IMG/VR virus record: IMGVR_UViG_3300048928_000301
Span: 1 to 20,434 of that record
Origin: a virus
DNA length: 20,434 bases
Reading direction: 5' to 3' (one strand)
The notes below the pieces were generated by a model. It did no database searches. It was not told where the DNA came from and saw only the letters and a program-made list of their open reading frames with translations. This document shows, in pieces, positions 11,646-19,104 of this stretch; position 1 is the stretch's first letter; each line of letters opens with the position of its first letter. A program made the translations under genes and the position numbers.

Positions 11646-12760
11646 ACGCTCAGACACAGACAGAAACCGGAACTGATATCGTCGGTTATGTATCGGCTAA
11701 TCCTGTTTCGGTTCTCGTTGATGAGAAGGTTTATTCTCAGTTTTACGAGCAGATCAAAGCCGAGACAAATGCTTTCACGCCAGACCTTTCTACGGTTTCG
11801 AGCCGCAAGGAAATTGCCGCCCTCGCCTATAAGGTGACGCGAACCAAGACAGCTATCGATGCAGCTGGCAAAAAGCTGAATGAAGACGCTCGCGCCAAGA
11901 TCAATGCAGTCGATGCACAGCGCCGTAAGATCCGTGAAGAACTAGACACGCTGGCTGAAACTGTTCGTAAGCCGCTGACAGAATGGGAAGCAGCCGAAGA
12001 AGCGCGCATTGAGAATATCAAAGCCACTCTCGCGCATATCGATGCGTGTGGCAAAGGCATGATCGGCGGCGAGCTGCAGGCGTTCGCCATTCTTTTCCGC
12101 GAACTGGAAGAAAAGGTCATCATTGATGACAGCTTTGGCGAGTTCAAGGAACAGGCCGAAGCCGCGAAAGCAGATGCGCTGGCAAAACTGAAAGTCGCCT
12201 TCGAAGCTCACCAGAAAGCAGAAGCAGAACGGCTCGAACTTGAACAGCTTCGCGCTGAAAAGCTGGAACGCGACCGGATTGAGGCTGAACGTGTCGAACA
12301 GGAACGCCTAGCCAAAGAGAAGGCAGAGCGCGAAGCGATTGCAAAGGCTGAATACGAGCAGGCTGTAAAGCGTGAAGCAGAAGCAGCGGAACGCGCACAG
12401 AAGGAAGCCGCCGAACGCGAAAAGCGCGCTGTTGAAGCTGCTCGCCTTGAAGCCGAGAAAAAGGCTCAAGAGGCAATCGCACAGGCAGAACTTGAAAAGG
12501 CTGACGCTGTTGCCAAGGCAGAAGCAGAAGCCCTCGCAGTAAAGCAGAAAGCCGAACAGGCAGAAGCGGAACGTGCCGCCGAAGCCAAGCGCATTGCCGA
12601 CGAACAGGCTGCACGAGACGCCGACAAGGCTCATCGCTCCAAAATCATGAAGTCCGCAAAAGAAGCATTGATGGCTCAGGGCGCGGACGAAGAAACAGCC
12701 AAGAAGATCGTTCTCGCGGTTATCGCTGGCGAAATCCCCAACGTAACATTGAGGTTTTAA
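11642..12760 (+). CDS. Long coiled-coil phage protein upstream of Erf
   Basis: The 372-residue protein has a globular N-terminal part (about 1-160) with SSRKEIAALAYKVTRTKTAI and DARAKINAVDAQRRKIREEL. Residues about 170-345 are an almost uninterrupted Ala/Glu/Lys/Arg heptad region. It ends in a short compact domain (KSAKEALMAQGADEETAKKI). Proteins of this plan are often found just before the annealase gene in phages of many hosts, and may be a DNA-binding partner in recombination; I infer that role from position. Its internal repetitiveness explains several long open frames on the opposite strand. Confidence 0.8.
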   Translation: MNAQTQTETGTDIVGYVSANPVSVLVDEKVYSQFYEQIKAETNAFTPDLSTVSSRKEIAALAYKVTRTKTAIDAAGKKLNEDARAKINAVDAQRRKIREELDTLAETVRKPLTEWEAAEEARIENIKATLAHIDACGKGMIGGELQAFAILFRELEEKVIIDDSFGEFKEQAEAAKADALAKLKVAFEAHQKAEAERLELEQLRAEKLERDRIEAERVEQERLAKEKAEREAIAKAEYEQAVKREAEAAERAQKEAAEREKRAVEAARLEAEKKAQEAIAQAELEKADAVAKAEAEALAVKQKAEQAEAERAAEAKRIADEQAARDADKAHRSKIMKSAKEALMAQGADEETAKKIVLAVIAGEIPNVTLRF

Positions 12761-12762
12761 TC

Positions 12763-13560
12763 ATGGCCGCTCAAGCACTTGATATTAAGAAGGAGAGCAA
12801 TGCGCCCGTTTACCGTGGCGGCGACGCTCCAATGATTTCCATGATCGAACGTATCGCCATGGACCCGACAATCCCTCTCGACCGTCTGGAAAAGATGCTC
12901 GATATGAAGGAGCGTATGGAAGACCGCGCCCGTGAAGACGAGGAACGGCAGGCCAAGAAGGCATATTTCGCAGCAATGTCTAAGTGCCAGGCTGAATTGC
13001 CTGTCGTCACAAAGACGCGCAAGAACAGCCACACCAATTCGACTTATGCGGACCTTGCAGCAATTGAAGATCAGGCAATGCCGATCATTCACGCCCACGG
13101 TTTTGCCGTTTCGTTCCAGCCAGATGGCTATAACGATAAGGGCGAGCTACGCATCCTTTGGGAAATCTCTCACGAAGAAGGCCATTCCAGAAACGGTGTA
13201 GGTGAAATTCCAGTCGATGGCGCTGGCGCACAGGGCAAGGTCAACAAGACTGGAACGCAGGCATTCGGCAGTACCGCGACTTATGGCCGTCGATATCTGC
13301 TTTGCATGCTGTTCAACATCAGCACAGGCGACGACAAAGACGGCAATAAGGTGCCGGAACAGTCGGGCCCGATCACAGCTGAGCAGGTGGTTTTGCTGCG
13401 TGAGCTTATCGAAAAGTCCGGCGCACAGATCGATCTTGTTTGTGAAAAATACAAGATCGACGCAATCCCTGACCTTCCGTCCAACCTGTTCAATGAGTGC
13501 TTTCGAGACATTGAGAATTGGTGGAAGCGTCAGCAGAAGACGAACGGCGGTGCAAAATGA
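12763..13560 (+). CDS. erf: ERF-family single-strand annealing protein
   Basis: The 265-residue protein has the ERF core at about 65-190: YFAAMSKCQAELPVV, then NSTYADLAAIEDQAMPIIHAHGF, and GSTATYGRRYLLCMLFNI near its end. ERF proteins anneal complementary strands and, with an exonuclease, drive RecA-independent phage recombination and genome circularisation. ATG 12763 lies behind TTGAGG with eight bases spacing. The stop overlaps the YqaJ start by ATGA, so annealase and exonuclease should be made in parallel. Confidence 0.92.
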   Translation: MAAQALDIKKESNAPVYRGGDAPMISMIERIAMDPTIPLDRLEKMLDMKERMEDRAREDEERQAKKAYFAAMSKCQAELPVVTKTRKNSHTNSTYADLAAIEDQAMPIIHAHGFAVSFQPDGYNDKGELRILWEISHEEGHSRNGVGEIPVDGAGAQGKVNKTGTQAFGSTATYGRRYLLCMLFNISTGDDKDGNKVPEQSGPITAEQVVLLRELIEKSGAQIDLVCEKYKIDAIPDLPSNLFNECFRDIENWWKRQQKTNGGAK

Positions 13561-14195
13561 CAGACATTGTTCAAGGCTCTGCTGAATGGTTTGCCGCACG
13601 GCTTGGACGCGTCACCGCGTCCCGAGTTGCTGACGTAATCGCAAAGACAAAGACCGGCTACGGAGCATCGCGCAAAAACTATCTCGCGGAACTCGTCCTT
13701 GAGCGCCTTACCGGAAAAGCAGAAGAAACCTTCACGTCCTCTGCGATGCAGTGGGGCACGGACAACGAGCCTGACGCACGGTCAGCCTATCAATTCGAAA
13801 AGAACACGCGCGTTGTGCAGGTGGGTTTTGTGGCACATCCGCACATTGCTATGACAGGGGCATCACCTGATGGCCTTGTCGATGCTGATGGCCTTTTGGA
13901 AATCAAATGTCCTAATTCCGCAACCCACTTGGACACACTTCGCACAAGCACGATTCCGGCACGATACATCACTCAGATGAATTGGCAGATGGCATGCACT
14001 GGTCGCCAGTGGTGTGACTTTGCGTCATTCGATCCGCGCTTTCCAGAACACATGCGCTTGTTTGTGAAGCGTCTTCACCGCGTTGATGCCGACATTCGAG
14101 CATTGGAAATCGATGTGACGCTGTTCCTCAAAGAGGTTGATGAGGCGATTGCTGATCTCGCTGCTGAATATCCAGCATTCACGGAGGCAGCATGA
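13557..14195 (+). CDS. YqaJ-family (lambda Exo-like) exonuclease
   Basis: The 212-residue protein has the YqaJ viral recombinase motifs: GSAEWFAARLGRVTAS at the start, GASPDG with catalytic Asp near 105, LEIKCP with Glu115 and Lys117, and QMNWQM near 140-145. It degrades one strand of duplex ends so that Erf can anneal the exposed strand. The true start is ATG 13557, overlapping the erf stop, not the upstream in-frame codon at 13518. Confidence 0.93.
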   Translation: MTDIVQGSAEWFAARLGRVTASRVADVIAKTKTGYGASRKNYLAELVLERLTGKAEETFTSSAMQWGTDNEPDARSAYQFEKNTRVVQVGFVAHPHIAMTGASPDGLVDADGLLEIKCPNSATHLDTLRTSTIPARYITQMNWQMACTGRQWCDFASFDPRFPEHMRLFVKRLHRVDADIRALEIDVTLFLKEVDEAIADLAAEYPAFTEAA

Positions 14196-14608
14196 GCCGC
14201 GCAACACTCGTAATCAGCAATGACCTAGTGCGCCAGAAGGCAATCAACTGGCTTCGCAGCTCGAAACTGCCTTGGGGAACCCGCGTAGAGTTTAAAGCCC
14301 CAAAGCGTTCGCTTCCACAGAACGATAAAATGTGGGCGATGCTCACGGAGGTAGCAGATCAGGCCCGATACCACGGCGTGAAGCTGGCTTGCGACGACTG
14401 GAAGCTAATCTTCCTCGACGGTCTTAAGCGAGCCAAGGAGCAGGAACTGCGCTTTGTGCCAAACCTTGACGGGACCGGCTTTGTAAATCTCAGCACATCA
14501 TCATCCGATCTTTCAAAGGATGAAATGGGTGAACTCATTGAGCTTATCCACGCATGGGGTGCGCAGAACGGTGTGATTTTCGCTGACGATGAAAGGAAAT
14601 TCGGATGA
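14192..14608 (+). CDS. ninB: NinB-like recombination protein
   Basis: The 138-residue protein contains RSLPQNDKMWAMLTEVADQA near 39-60, the central pattern of NinB/Orf, a recombination mediator that in lambda helps load the annealase on single-stranded DNA. GELIELIHAWGAQNGV near the end also fits. It directly follows the exonuclease with an ATGA overlap, as expected for a recombination module. Confidence 0.88.
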   Translation: MSRATLVISNDLVRQKAINWLRSSKLPWGTRVEFKAPKRSLPQNDKMWAMLTEVADQARYHGVKLACDDWKLIFLDGLKRAKEQELRFVPNLDGTGFVNLSTSSSDLSKDEMGELIELIHAWGAQNGVIFADDERKFG

Positions 14609-14793
14609 CCGCTATTTCCCTACATGCTCCTTGGGAAGCTCGCAGCACCAAGGCCAAGGCTGAAAGGTACGTTTCCACCCACAGCCAGCTTGAGCGCGAA
14701 GTACGCGGCAAGTTCGACCGCGAGTGCGAGCAGTATTTAGATATCGTCCTGTCGCTCACCGACTTCTCGGAGGTGCATCATGGCGCGGCGTGA
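14605..14793 (+). CDS. 62-residue phage protein of unknown function
   Basis: ATG 14605 overlaps the ninB stop and its last 14 bases overlap the next gene. The N-terminus MTAISLHAPWEARSTKAKAE is followed by a charged helix and an acidic end. No family recognised; the overlaps on both sides support coding. Confidence 0.6.
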   Translation: MTAISLHAPWEARSTKAKAERYVSTHSQLEREVRGKFDRECEQYLDIVLSLTDFSEVHHGAA

Positions 14794-15199
14794 GTTCACA
14801 AAGTCGGTTTATGCCGAAATCGTCAAGCGATCGATGCAGCCTAACGGTGATATCGCCTGTGAAGGTTGCGGTCTGATCCTCGGCAAGCGCAAATATCACA
14901 TTGATCATATCAAAGCAGATGCTCTTGAGATCGATAAGAGCGCAAAGCTTACTGCAAAGGATGGTCAGCTACTCGGCGTCGAATGCTGCCACAAAGAAAA
15001 GACCCGTCAGGACGTGGCAGTCATTTCAGAAGCAAAGCGCCGCGAGGAAAAGCACCTCGGCATTAAGCGCCCGAAAGGCACGATCAAAAGCGCCGGCTTC
15101 CCGAAATACGAAAAGCCTGGTGGCATCGACAAATCAGCCCTTCCCCCATTGCCATTGTCCCGGCTGATGCAGTCAGGGATTGCGAGGACGCGAGCATGA
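14780..15199 (+). CDS. HNH-type nuclease-like protein with zinc finger
   Basis: ATG 14780 lies after GGAGG. The 139-residue protein has CEGCGLIL near 30, then YHIDHI near 48 (the HNH histidine-aspartate pair), and a second zinc pair in ECCHKEKT near 72-79. This is the layout of small HNH nucleases. A C-terminal basic Pro/Gly-rich tail follows. Activity may be a nicking or junction-cutting step during phage replication or packaging. It is not next to terminase genes, where HNH partners of packaging usually sit. Confidence 0.8.
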   Translation: MARREFTKSVYAEIVKRSMQPNGDIACEGCGLILGKRKYHIDHIKADALEIDKSAKLTAKDGQLLGVECCHKEKTRQDVAVISEAKRREEKHLGIKRPKGTIKSAGFPKYEKPGGIDKSALPPLPLSRLMQSGIARTRA

Positions 15200-15456
15200 A
15201 AAACCGCCTGATAGATTTGAACAATCATCTATTCGCCCAGTTGGAACGGCTCACCGATGAAGAATTGACACCTGAACAGATTGCGACCGAAGCCAAACGC
15301 TCGGAAGCTATTGTCTCGATCAGTGAGCAAATCATTCAGAACGCAGATCTTGCACTTAAGGCGGTCAATACAATCGCTATTCGCGGCGAAAAATTTAAGC
15401 CAGCGCTTCCCATGATTTTTGACAAATCAAAGCAGATAGATGGGGTGGCAGAATGA
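15196..15456 (+). CDS. 86-residue helical phage protein
   Basis: The sequence MKNRLIDLNNHLFAQLERLT followed by TPEQIATEAKRSEAIVSISEQII and a Lys/Phe-rich end is a familiar small phage protein, helical throughout, seen near HNH genes in several proteobacterial phages, as far as I recall. Function unknown. It overlaps both neighbours by ATGA. Confidence 0.65.
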   Translation: MKNRLIDLNNHLFAQLERLTDEELTPEQIATEAKRSEAIVSISEQIIQNADLALKAVNTIAIRGEKFKPALPMIFDKSKQIDGVAE

Positions 15457-16109
15457 AGGGACGTGCAATTCCATACTCTGCCGCAGAACTTGCATGGCTT
15501 GAACACAACCGTTCGTTGGTAATCGGTGACTATTGCCGAATGTTCAACGCCACTTTCGACCGACAGGTTTCAGAGATTAATCTCCACAGTCTGCGCAAGC
15601 GCAAAGGTTGGAAGACAGGGCGCTCTGGTTGCTTCGTAAAGGGTAGCAAGCCGCACAATAAAGGCAAGACGTGCGCCCCTGGTAGGGGTGGCAATCACCC
15701 CAACGCAAGGAAGACGCACTTCAAGAAAGGGCGGTTGCCACATAACACGCGCTATCTCGGCCATGAGCGACAGACAAAAGAAGGTTACATCGAAGTAAGC
15801 GTCAATCAGACGAACCCGCAAACCGGATATGAGCGCGATTACGTTCTTAAGCATCGCTATCTCTGGGAACAAGAAAACGGCCCGCTTGCAGATGGCCTTA
15901 TCCTCAAATGTCTGGATGGAAACAAAGCGAACACCGATCTATCGAATTGGGAGCCATTACCACGCGCTACCCTGCCTTATCTTAACGGGCATCGGGGGTT
16001 TGATTACGAGGCCGCTGCGCCGGAAGTTCGCCCTTCAATGATCACTTTTGCGAAGCTTAAACATGCTCGAAAGAAAGCACTTTCAAAGATCGAGGATATG
16101 CGCCAATGA
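15453..16109 (+). CDS. HNH_3-type endonuclease, probably a homing-like enzyme
   Basis: The 218-residue protein has an N-terminal helix-turn-helix-like region (SAAELAWLEHNRSLVIGDY), a basic linker with repeated KGS/KGK/KGR units (about 60-95), and the HNH_3 core at about 120-170: YVLKHRYLWEQENGPL, LILKCLDGNKANTDLSNWEPL. That is the pattern of phage HNH endonucleases related to mobile introns. Here it sits in-frame in the operon with ATGA overlaps at both ends rather than as an insert, so it has been adopted by the operon. Confidence 0.85.
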   Translation: MKGRAIPYSAAELAWLEHNRSLVIGDYCRMFNATFDRQVSEINLHSLRKRKGWKTGRSGCFVKGSKPHNKGKTCAPGRGGNHPNARKTHFKKGRLPHNTRYLGHERQTKEGYIEVSVNQTNPQTGYERDYVLKHRYLWEQENGPLADGLILKCLDGNKANTDLSNWEPLPRATLPYLNGHRGFDYEAAAPEVRPSMITFAKLKHARKKALSKIEDMRQ

Positions 16110-16507
16110 CCCTCATTGACAGACTATCCAAGCTGGACTGGCCTGATAGGGAAGTGGATGCTCAAATCTATATCCTGTTCAATATACCGGCAGAACGCGC
16201 GGGCAGGATTGATTACGCTCATGGAATGGTCGGGTGGTGGCCGAAGGATGGACCTTACGTCTCTGCCGTAACCGTTCCCGCCTACACCGCCTCTGTAGAC
16301 GCTTCTATCGCGCTGGCTCGCAGGCTCTATCCTGATGCGATGTATCGCGTCGGCAATGATGGCGAAGGACCAGACCCAAGCCTGTATCTGGGTGAGCTAT
16401 TGATCCCCGGCGAACAGAAGGACAGCTATTTCACCGGCCTTTCGCCAGTTGATGCGGTCAGTCTCTGCATCGCCATCTTGCGCGCAAAGGAGGCCAGCAA
16501 GCTATGA
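16106..16507 (+). CDS. Phage ABA-sandwich-domain-like protein
   Basis: Of 133 residues, the central PAYTASVDASIALARRLYPDA and the C-terminal GLSPVDAVSLCIAILRAKE match the small alpha-beta-alpha sandwich domain found in many phages, where TxS/TxD-A-x-x-L and 'AL..A.L.A' helices occur. The function of the family is unknown. Start overlaps the HNH stop (ATGA). Confidence 0.65.
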   Translation: MTLIDRLSKLDWPDREVDAQIYILFNIPAERAGRIDYAHGMVGWWPKDGPYVSAVTVPAYTASVDASIALARRLYPDAMYRVGNDGEGPDPSLYLGELLIPGEQKDSYFTGLSPVDAVSLCIAILRAKEASKL

Positions 16508-16716
16508 GCCTCGAATACATCAAGGATCATTATCGTGTTCCGGCTCGTGTTGGCGGTCGTGTCAAATACGCGGGCGACAAGCAACCTCAGTTTGGAACGA
16601 TTGAAGGCGATCGCAATCAGTACCTGCTCATTCGCCTTGATGGCGAGAGCCATGAACCTGGCTCATATCATCCCACATGGGAACTAACGTATTTGGAGGC
16701 CAGCCATGGCGAGTAA
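16504..16716 (+). CDS. 70-residue beta-rich phage protein
   Basis: The sequence (GVPARVGGRVKYAG-like start, GTIEGDRNQYLLIRLDGE centre) looks like a small beta barrel, with a glycine-rich turn and a strand typical of KOW or SH3-like folds. Nothing further can be assigned. It overlaps the previous gene by ATGA and the next by 11 bases. Confidence 0.55.
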   Translation: MSLEYIKDHYRVPARVGGRVKYAGDKQPQFGTIEGDRNQYLLIRLDGESHEPGSYHPTWELTYLEASHGE

Positions 16717-16975
16717 GGAACAAATCCGCGAGACGTTTGATCGTGATGAAATCGTTCTGGCTGGTCTGGCCTCAACAGCCAAACAGTATGTTTCAGATCA
16801 AGCTGTCAACGCTGCGCTCAACGCAGCAGACGCATACTCTCGAAAGCACATGCTCAATTTGGTCCATACTGGAAACGGCGATCCGGAAACACTACAGCGT
16901 GAACGCATGCGATACGCTATTGCCGCCGGAATGATCGTTTGCGCGACAAGCCCACTAGGGGAGCAGAGCGAATGA
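16706..16975 (+). CDS. 89-residue phage protein of unknown function
   Basis: ATG 16706 lies behind GGAGG. An all-helical, Ala/Asn-rich protein: KQYVSDQAVNAALNAADAYS and, later, AIAAGMIVCATS. No known family seen. Its last bases overlap the next start (ATGA). Confidence 0.6.
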   Translation: MASKEQIRETFDRDEIVLAGLASTAKQYVSDQAVNAALNAADAYSRKHMLNLVHTGNGDPETLQRERMRYAIAAGMIVCATSPLGEQSE

Positions 16976-17163
16976 AGCTGACCACCGCACAAAAAAAGCT
17001 CTTGAAGTCGCTGCAGGACAGATGCGAGTTCTTCACTTGCGGAGAAGAACTGCCCGCGCAGCTTGTTAAACTGCGGCTGGCTAAATGGTCGAATATCCGT
17101 ATGGGACGAGGGCTTCTATCAATTACAAGGTCAGGTCTCCAAGTCCTGAAAGGCGGTGAGTAA
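16972..17163 (+). CDS. 63-residue small winged-helix-like protein (tentative)
   Basis: ATG 16972 overlaps the previous stop. MKLTTAQKKLLKSLQD is a helix; the centre has a Cys (CGEELPAQLVKLRLAKW) and the end GRGLLSITRSGLQVLKGG resembles the turn and wing of a small winged helix. It may bind DNA; the call rests on pattern only. The stop shares its last base with the next ATG (TAATG). Confidence 0.5.
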   Translation: MKLTTAQKKLLKSLQDRCEFFTCGEELPAQLVKLRLAKWSNIRMGRGLLSITRSGLQVLKGGE

Positions 17164-17510
17164 TGGTCCACGGTTCATCAAAGCCTGTCACTATCAGAGG
17201 AATTAATTATCCGTCGCTAACAGCTGCTGCATCTGCGTTAGGCGTTTCGGTAAGTAGCGTTTCTCTTGCTGTCAAACGTGGCACCGAAGATACAATTGGC
17301 CTCGGCTTTAGAAAGCAAACTGACTTGGAATGCGATGGGGAGATTTATACCAACGTGCGAGAACTAGCTCAGGCAATCGGTCACACTCCGGCTTCTGTGT
17401 ATCTCGCATTGAGCCGAAAAACTAAAGATGCAGCCGGTTACGTTCTGTTGAAGAACCACCGCATTAAGAGGCTGGCAAAGCCTGCTGCAACGCAAGAAAG
17501 GGGGAAGTGA
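17163..17510 (+). CDS. Two-repeat NUMOD1-like DNA-binding protein
   Basis: The 115-residue protein has two copies of one motif: residues about 8-45 (VTIRGINYPSLTAAASALGV) and about 57-95 (GEIYTNVRELAQAIGHTPAS). Each copy has strand, [ST]-x-x-x-A-A-x-A-[IL]-G, then a helix, as in the NUMOD1 helix-turn-helix modules of homing nucleases. No nuclease domain is attached, so it may be a stand-alone DNA-binding protein or a leftover of one. Confidence 0.65.
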   Translation: MVHGSSKPVTIRGINYPSLTAAASALGVSVSSVSLAVKRGTEDTIGLGFRKQTDLECDGEIYTNVRELAQAIGHTPASVYLALSRKTKDAAGYVLLKNHRIKRLAKPAATQERGK

Positions 17511-17707
17511 TGAAGAACCCTACAGTAAATAACGAAAGCCTCGATCTTGTGTGGGGCATCAAGGATATTGCCAAGTTCATTGGCCGTACCGAACGACAGG
17601 CCTTTTATATGGCTTCGGAGGGTAAAATCCCTGCCAAACAAGTCGGAGGTCGATGGGTAGCTTCAAAACAGAAGCTTATCGAATTCTTTATAGGGGATGC
17701 CGCTTAA
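17510..17707 (+). CDS. Xis/AlpA-like helix-turn-helix protein
   Basis: ATG 17510 lies behind AAAGGGGGAA. The 65-residue protein has WGIKDIAKFIGRTERQAFYM followed by ASEGKIPAKQVGGRWVASK, the MerR-like helix-turn-helix and wing of excisionase/AlpA families. It is the gene directly before the integrase and thus a strong candidate for the recombination directionality factor. Confidence 0.8.
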   Translation: MKNPTVNNESLDLVWGIKDIAKFIGRTERQAFYMASEGKIPAKQVGGRWVASKQKLIEFFIGDAA

Positions 17708-17743
17708 CGCGGCTCTCTACCCTTTCATTACAGGTGAGAATTA

Positions 17744-18949
17744 ATGTCGATCCGCAAACGCGAATGGACGGCGCCTAATGGCGTCCAAAAAACTGCTTGG
17801 GTCGTTGATTATATCGACGCACAAGGTAAGCGACGCTTAAAGACGTTCGCTAAGAAAAAGGATGCAGATCAGTTCTCCACCACAGCTAAGGTTGAAGTGC
17901 GAGATGGTGTGCATGTTGCAGATAGTGCCACAGTGACCATCCAAGAGGCCGGTAAGTTTTGGCTAAAAGCTGGCGACGATGCTGGTTTAGAGAGAACGAC
18001 AATCGACCAACGGAAGCAGCATCTAAATCTACACATTGTTCCATTCGCCGGGTCAGTGAAGTTGTCTAAAATCTCAGCACCTTGGGTAAGGTCATTTCAG
18101 GAAACGTTAAGAGAAAACGGACGTTCGGCTGCAATTATTAAGCGGGTGACTGTGAGTCTTGGAAGCATTCTGGCTGATGCACAAGGCCGTGGCCTCGTAG
18201 TAAGAAACGCAGTTCACGAATTGTCAAAAGCTCGTTCCGGGACAAAGGCATCCGACCGCCGAAGCAAGCCTAAATTACGCGTTGGTGTCGACATACCTAC
18301 CAACGCAGAAATCAAGGCGATCCTAGAGGCTGCAACTGGACGCTATCGAGCCTTGCTTATTACGATGATCTTTACTGGCATTCGCGCCAGCGAGGCGCGC
18401 GGGTTGCGCTGGGAAGACATTGATCTTTCCGACCGTCGGCTCAGTATCAGTCAGCGCGCCGACCGATATGGAGAAATAGGAATGCCCAAATCAGAAGCAG
18501 GACAGCGAACCATTCCATTGCCACCGTTTGCGATAAACACTTTGAAGGAATGGAAGCTTGCTTGCCCAATGAGCAAACAGGACTTGGTTTTTCCGAATCT
18601 GGTTGGAAACATTGACAACCATCAGAACATGGTCAAACGCGGGCTCTGGGTTGCAGAAGTTGCGGCAGGAGTATCCGTTGCGACCGGCAAAATAGATGCT
18701 GACGGCAAGCCGATTCTTGGACCTAAATATTCAGGCTTCCACGCTTTGCGGCATTGGTATGCGTCTTGGTGCATCAATCGAAAATCTGATGGTGGACTTG
18801 AACTAACACCGAAGGCAGTTCAGAATCGGATGGGTCATAGTTCCATTCAGGTGACATTCGACACCTACGGCCATCTATTCCCATCATTGGATGCGGGAGC
18901 CGAGCTTCTTGAAGCTGAAAAAGCGCTGTTCTCAGTCGACGCAACATAG
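17744..18949 (+). CDS. int: Tyrosine-family phage integrase
   Basis: The 401-residue protein has the full layout: an N-terminal DNA-binding domain, a SAM-like core-binding domain at about 65-165, and a catalytic domain with Arg214 (TGIRASE), Lys249 (GMPKSE), His333 and Arg336 (HALRHW), His365 (MGH) and nucleophile Tyr375 (DTYGH). All catalytic residues are present. It sits at the end of the rightward operon, 37 bp after the Xis-like gene, and its stop is 48 bp from the tRNA-Gln remnant. ATG 17744 lies behind GGTGAG. Confidence 0.95.
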   Translation: MSIRKREWTAPNGVQKTAWVVDYIDAQGKRRLKTFAKKKDADQFSTTAKVEVRDGVHVADSATVTIQEAGKFWLKAGDDAGLERTTIDQRKQHLNLHIVPFAGSVKLSKISAPWVRSFQETLRENGRSAAIIKRVTVSLGSILADAQGRGLVVRNAVHELSKARSGTKASDRRSKPKLRVGVDIPTNAEIKAILEAATGRYRALLITMIFTGIRASEARGLRWEDIDLSDRRLSISQRADRYGEIGMPKSEAGQRTIPLPPFAINTLKEWKLACPMSKQDLVFPNLVGNIDNHQNMVKRGLWVAEVAAGVSVATGKIDADGKPILGPKYSGFHALRHWYASWCINRKSDGGLELTPKAVQNRMGHSSIQVTFDTYGHLFPSLDAGAELLEAEKALFSVDAT

Positions 18950-18997
18950 ACGTGACACGGCGCCAATTTTTCTAATGATTTCAATGTTGGGGGAAAC

Positions 18998-19042
18998 ACT
19001 CTGACTCCGTTAGTCCTGGTTCGAATCCAGGTTCCCCAGCCA
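18998..19042 (+). tRNA. 3' half of tRNA-Gln(CUG): attR attachment site
   Basis: From 18998 the sequence is the 3' part of tRNA-Gln: anticodon CTG (19001-19003) in CTCTGAC, the 3' anticodon stem TCCGT, T-stem CCTGG / CCAGG with loop TTCGAAT (19015-19031), acceptor strand TTCCCCA (19032-19038), G and CCA (19040-19042). The preceding bases do not pair with the anticodon stem, and no D-arm exists, so this is a partial gene. The identity breaks at the anticodon loop, the usual crossover region for tyrosine integrases. The full tRNA should be at the left end of the prophage. Confidence 0.9.
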
Positions 19043-19080
19043 AAACTTTCTTCAAGAAGATCAACGATTTAGATAAACTA

Positions 19081-19104
19081 AACGCTCTGTGAAGAGCCGT
19101 TTTC
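19081..19104 (+). terminator. Terminator of the displaced tRNA-Gln
   Basis: AACGCTCT and AGAG-C-CGTT pair around GTGA (eight pairs with one bulge), then TTTC. It lies 38 bp after the tRNA 3' end and is the expected host terminator of the original tRNA gene. Confidence 0.65.

Larger units (their letters stand above)
1..19042. mobile_element. Integrated prophage, right-hand portion (left end outside window)
   Basis: A tyrosine integrase, CI/Cro-type regulators, Erf, YqaJ, NinB and RusA recombination genes and long chains of overlapping genes show a temperate phage. The right end is fixed by the 3' half of a tRNA-Gln gene at 18998-19042. Integration into the 3' part of a plus-strand tRNA leaves the intact tRNA at the left end; no matching copy occurs in the window on either strand, so the left end should lie before position 1. 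The segment 1-1862 is included on that logic only: its small genes would also suit a host chromosome. No terminase, capsid, tail or lysis gene is visible, so the structural block should also be to the left. Confidence 0.78.

Noticed and set aside
12144-12634. Long minus-strand frames opposite the coiled-coil gene (156 and 108 codons)
   Set aside because: They are mirror images of the Ala/Glu/Lys heptad repeats, giving Leu/Arg/Phe-rich low-complexity translations; no ribosome sites and wrong direction for the operon.
16917-17171. 84-codon minus-strand frame
   Set aside because: Lies opposite a chain of overlapping plus-strand genes; Ser/Arg/Pro-rich and without start signal.
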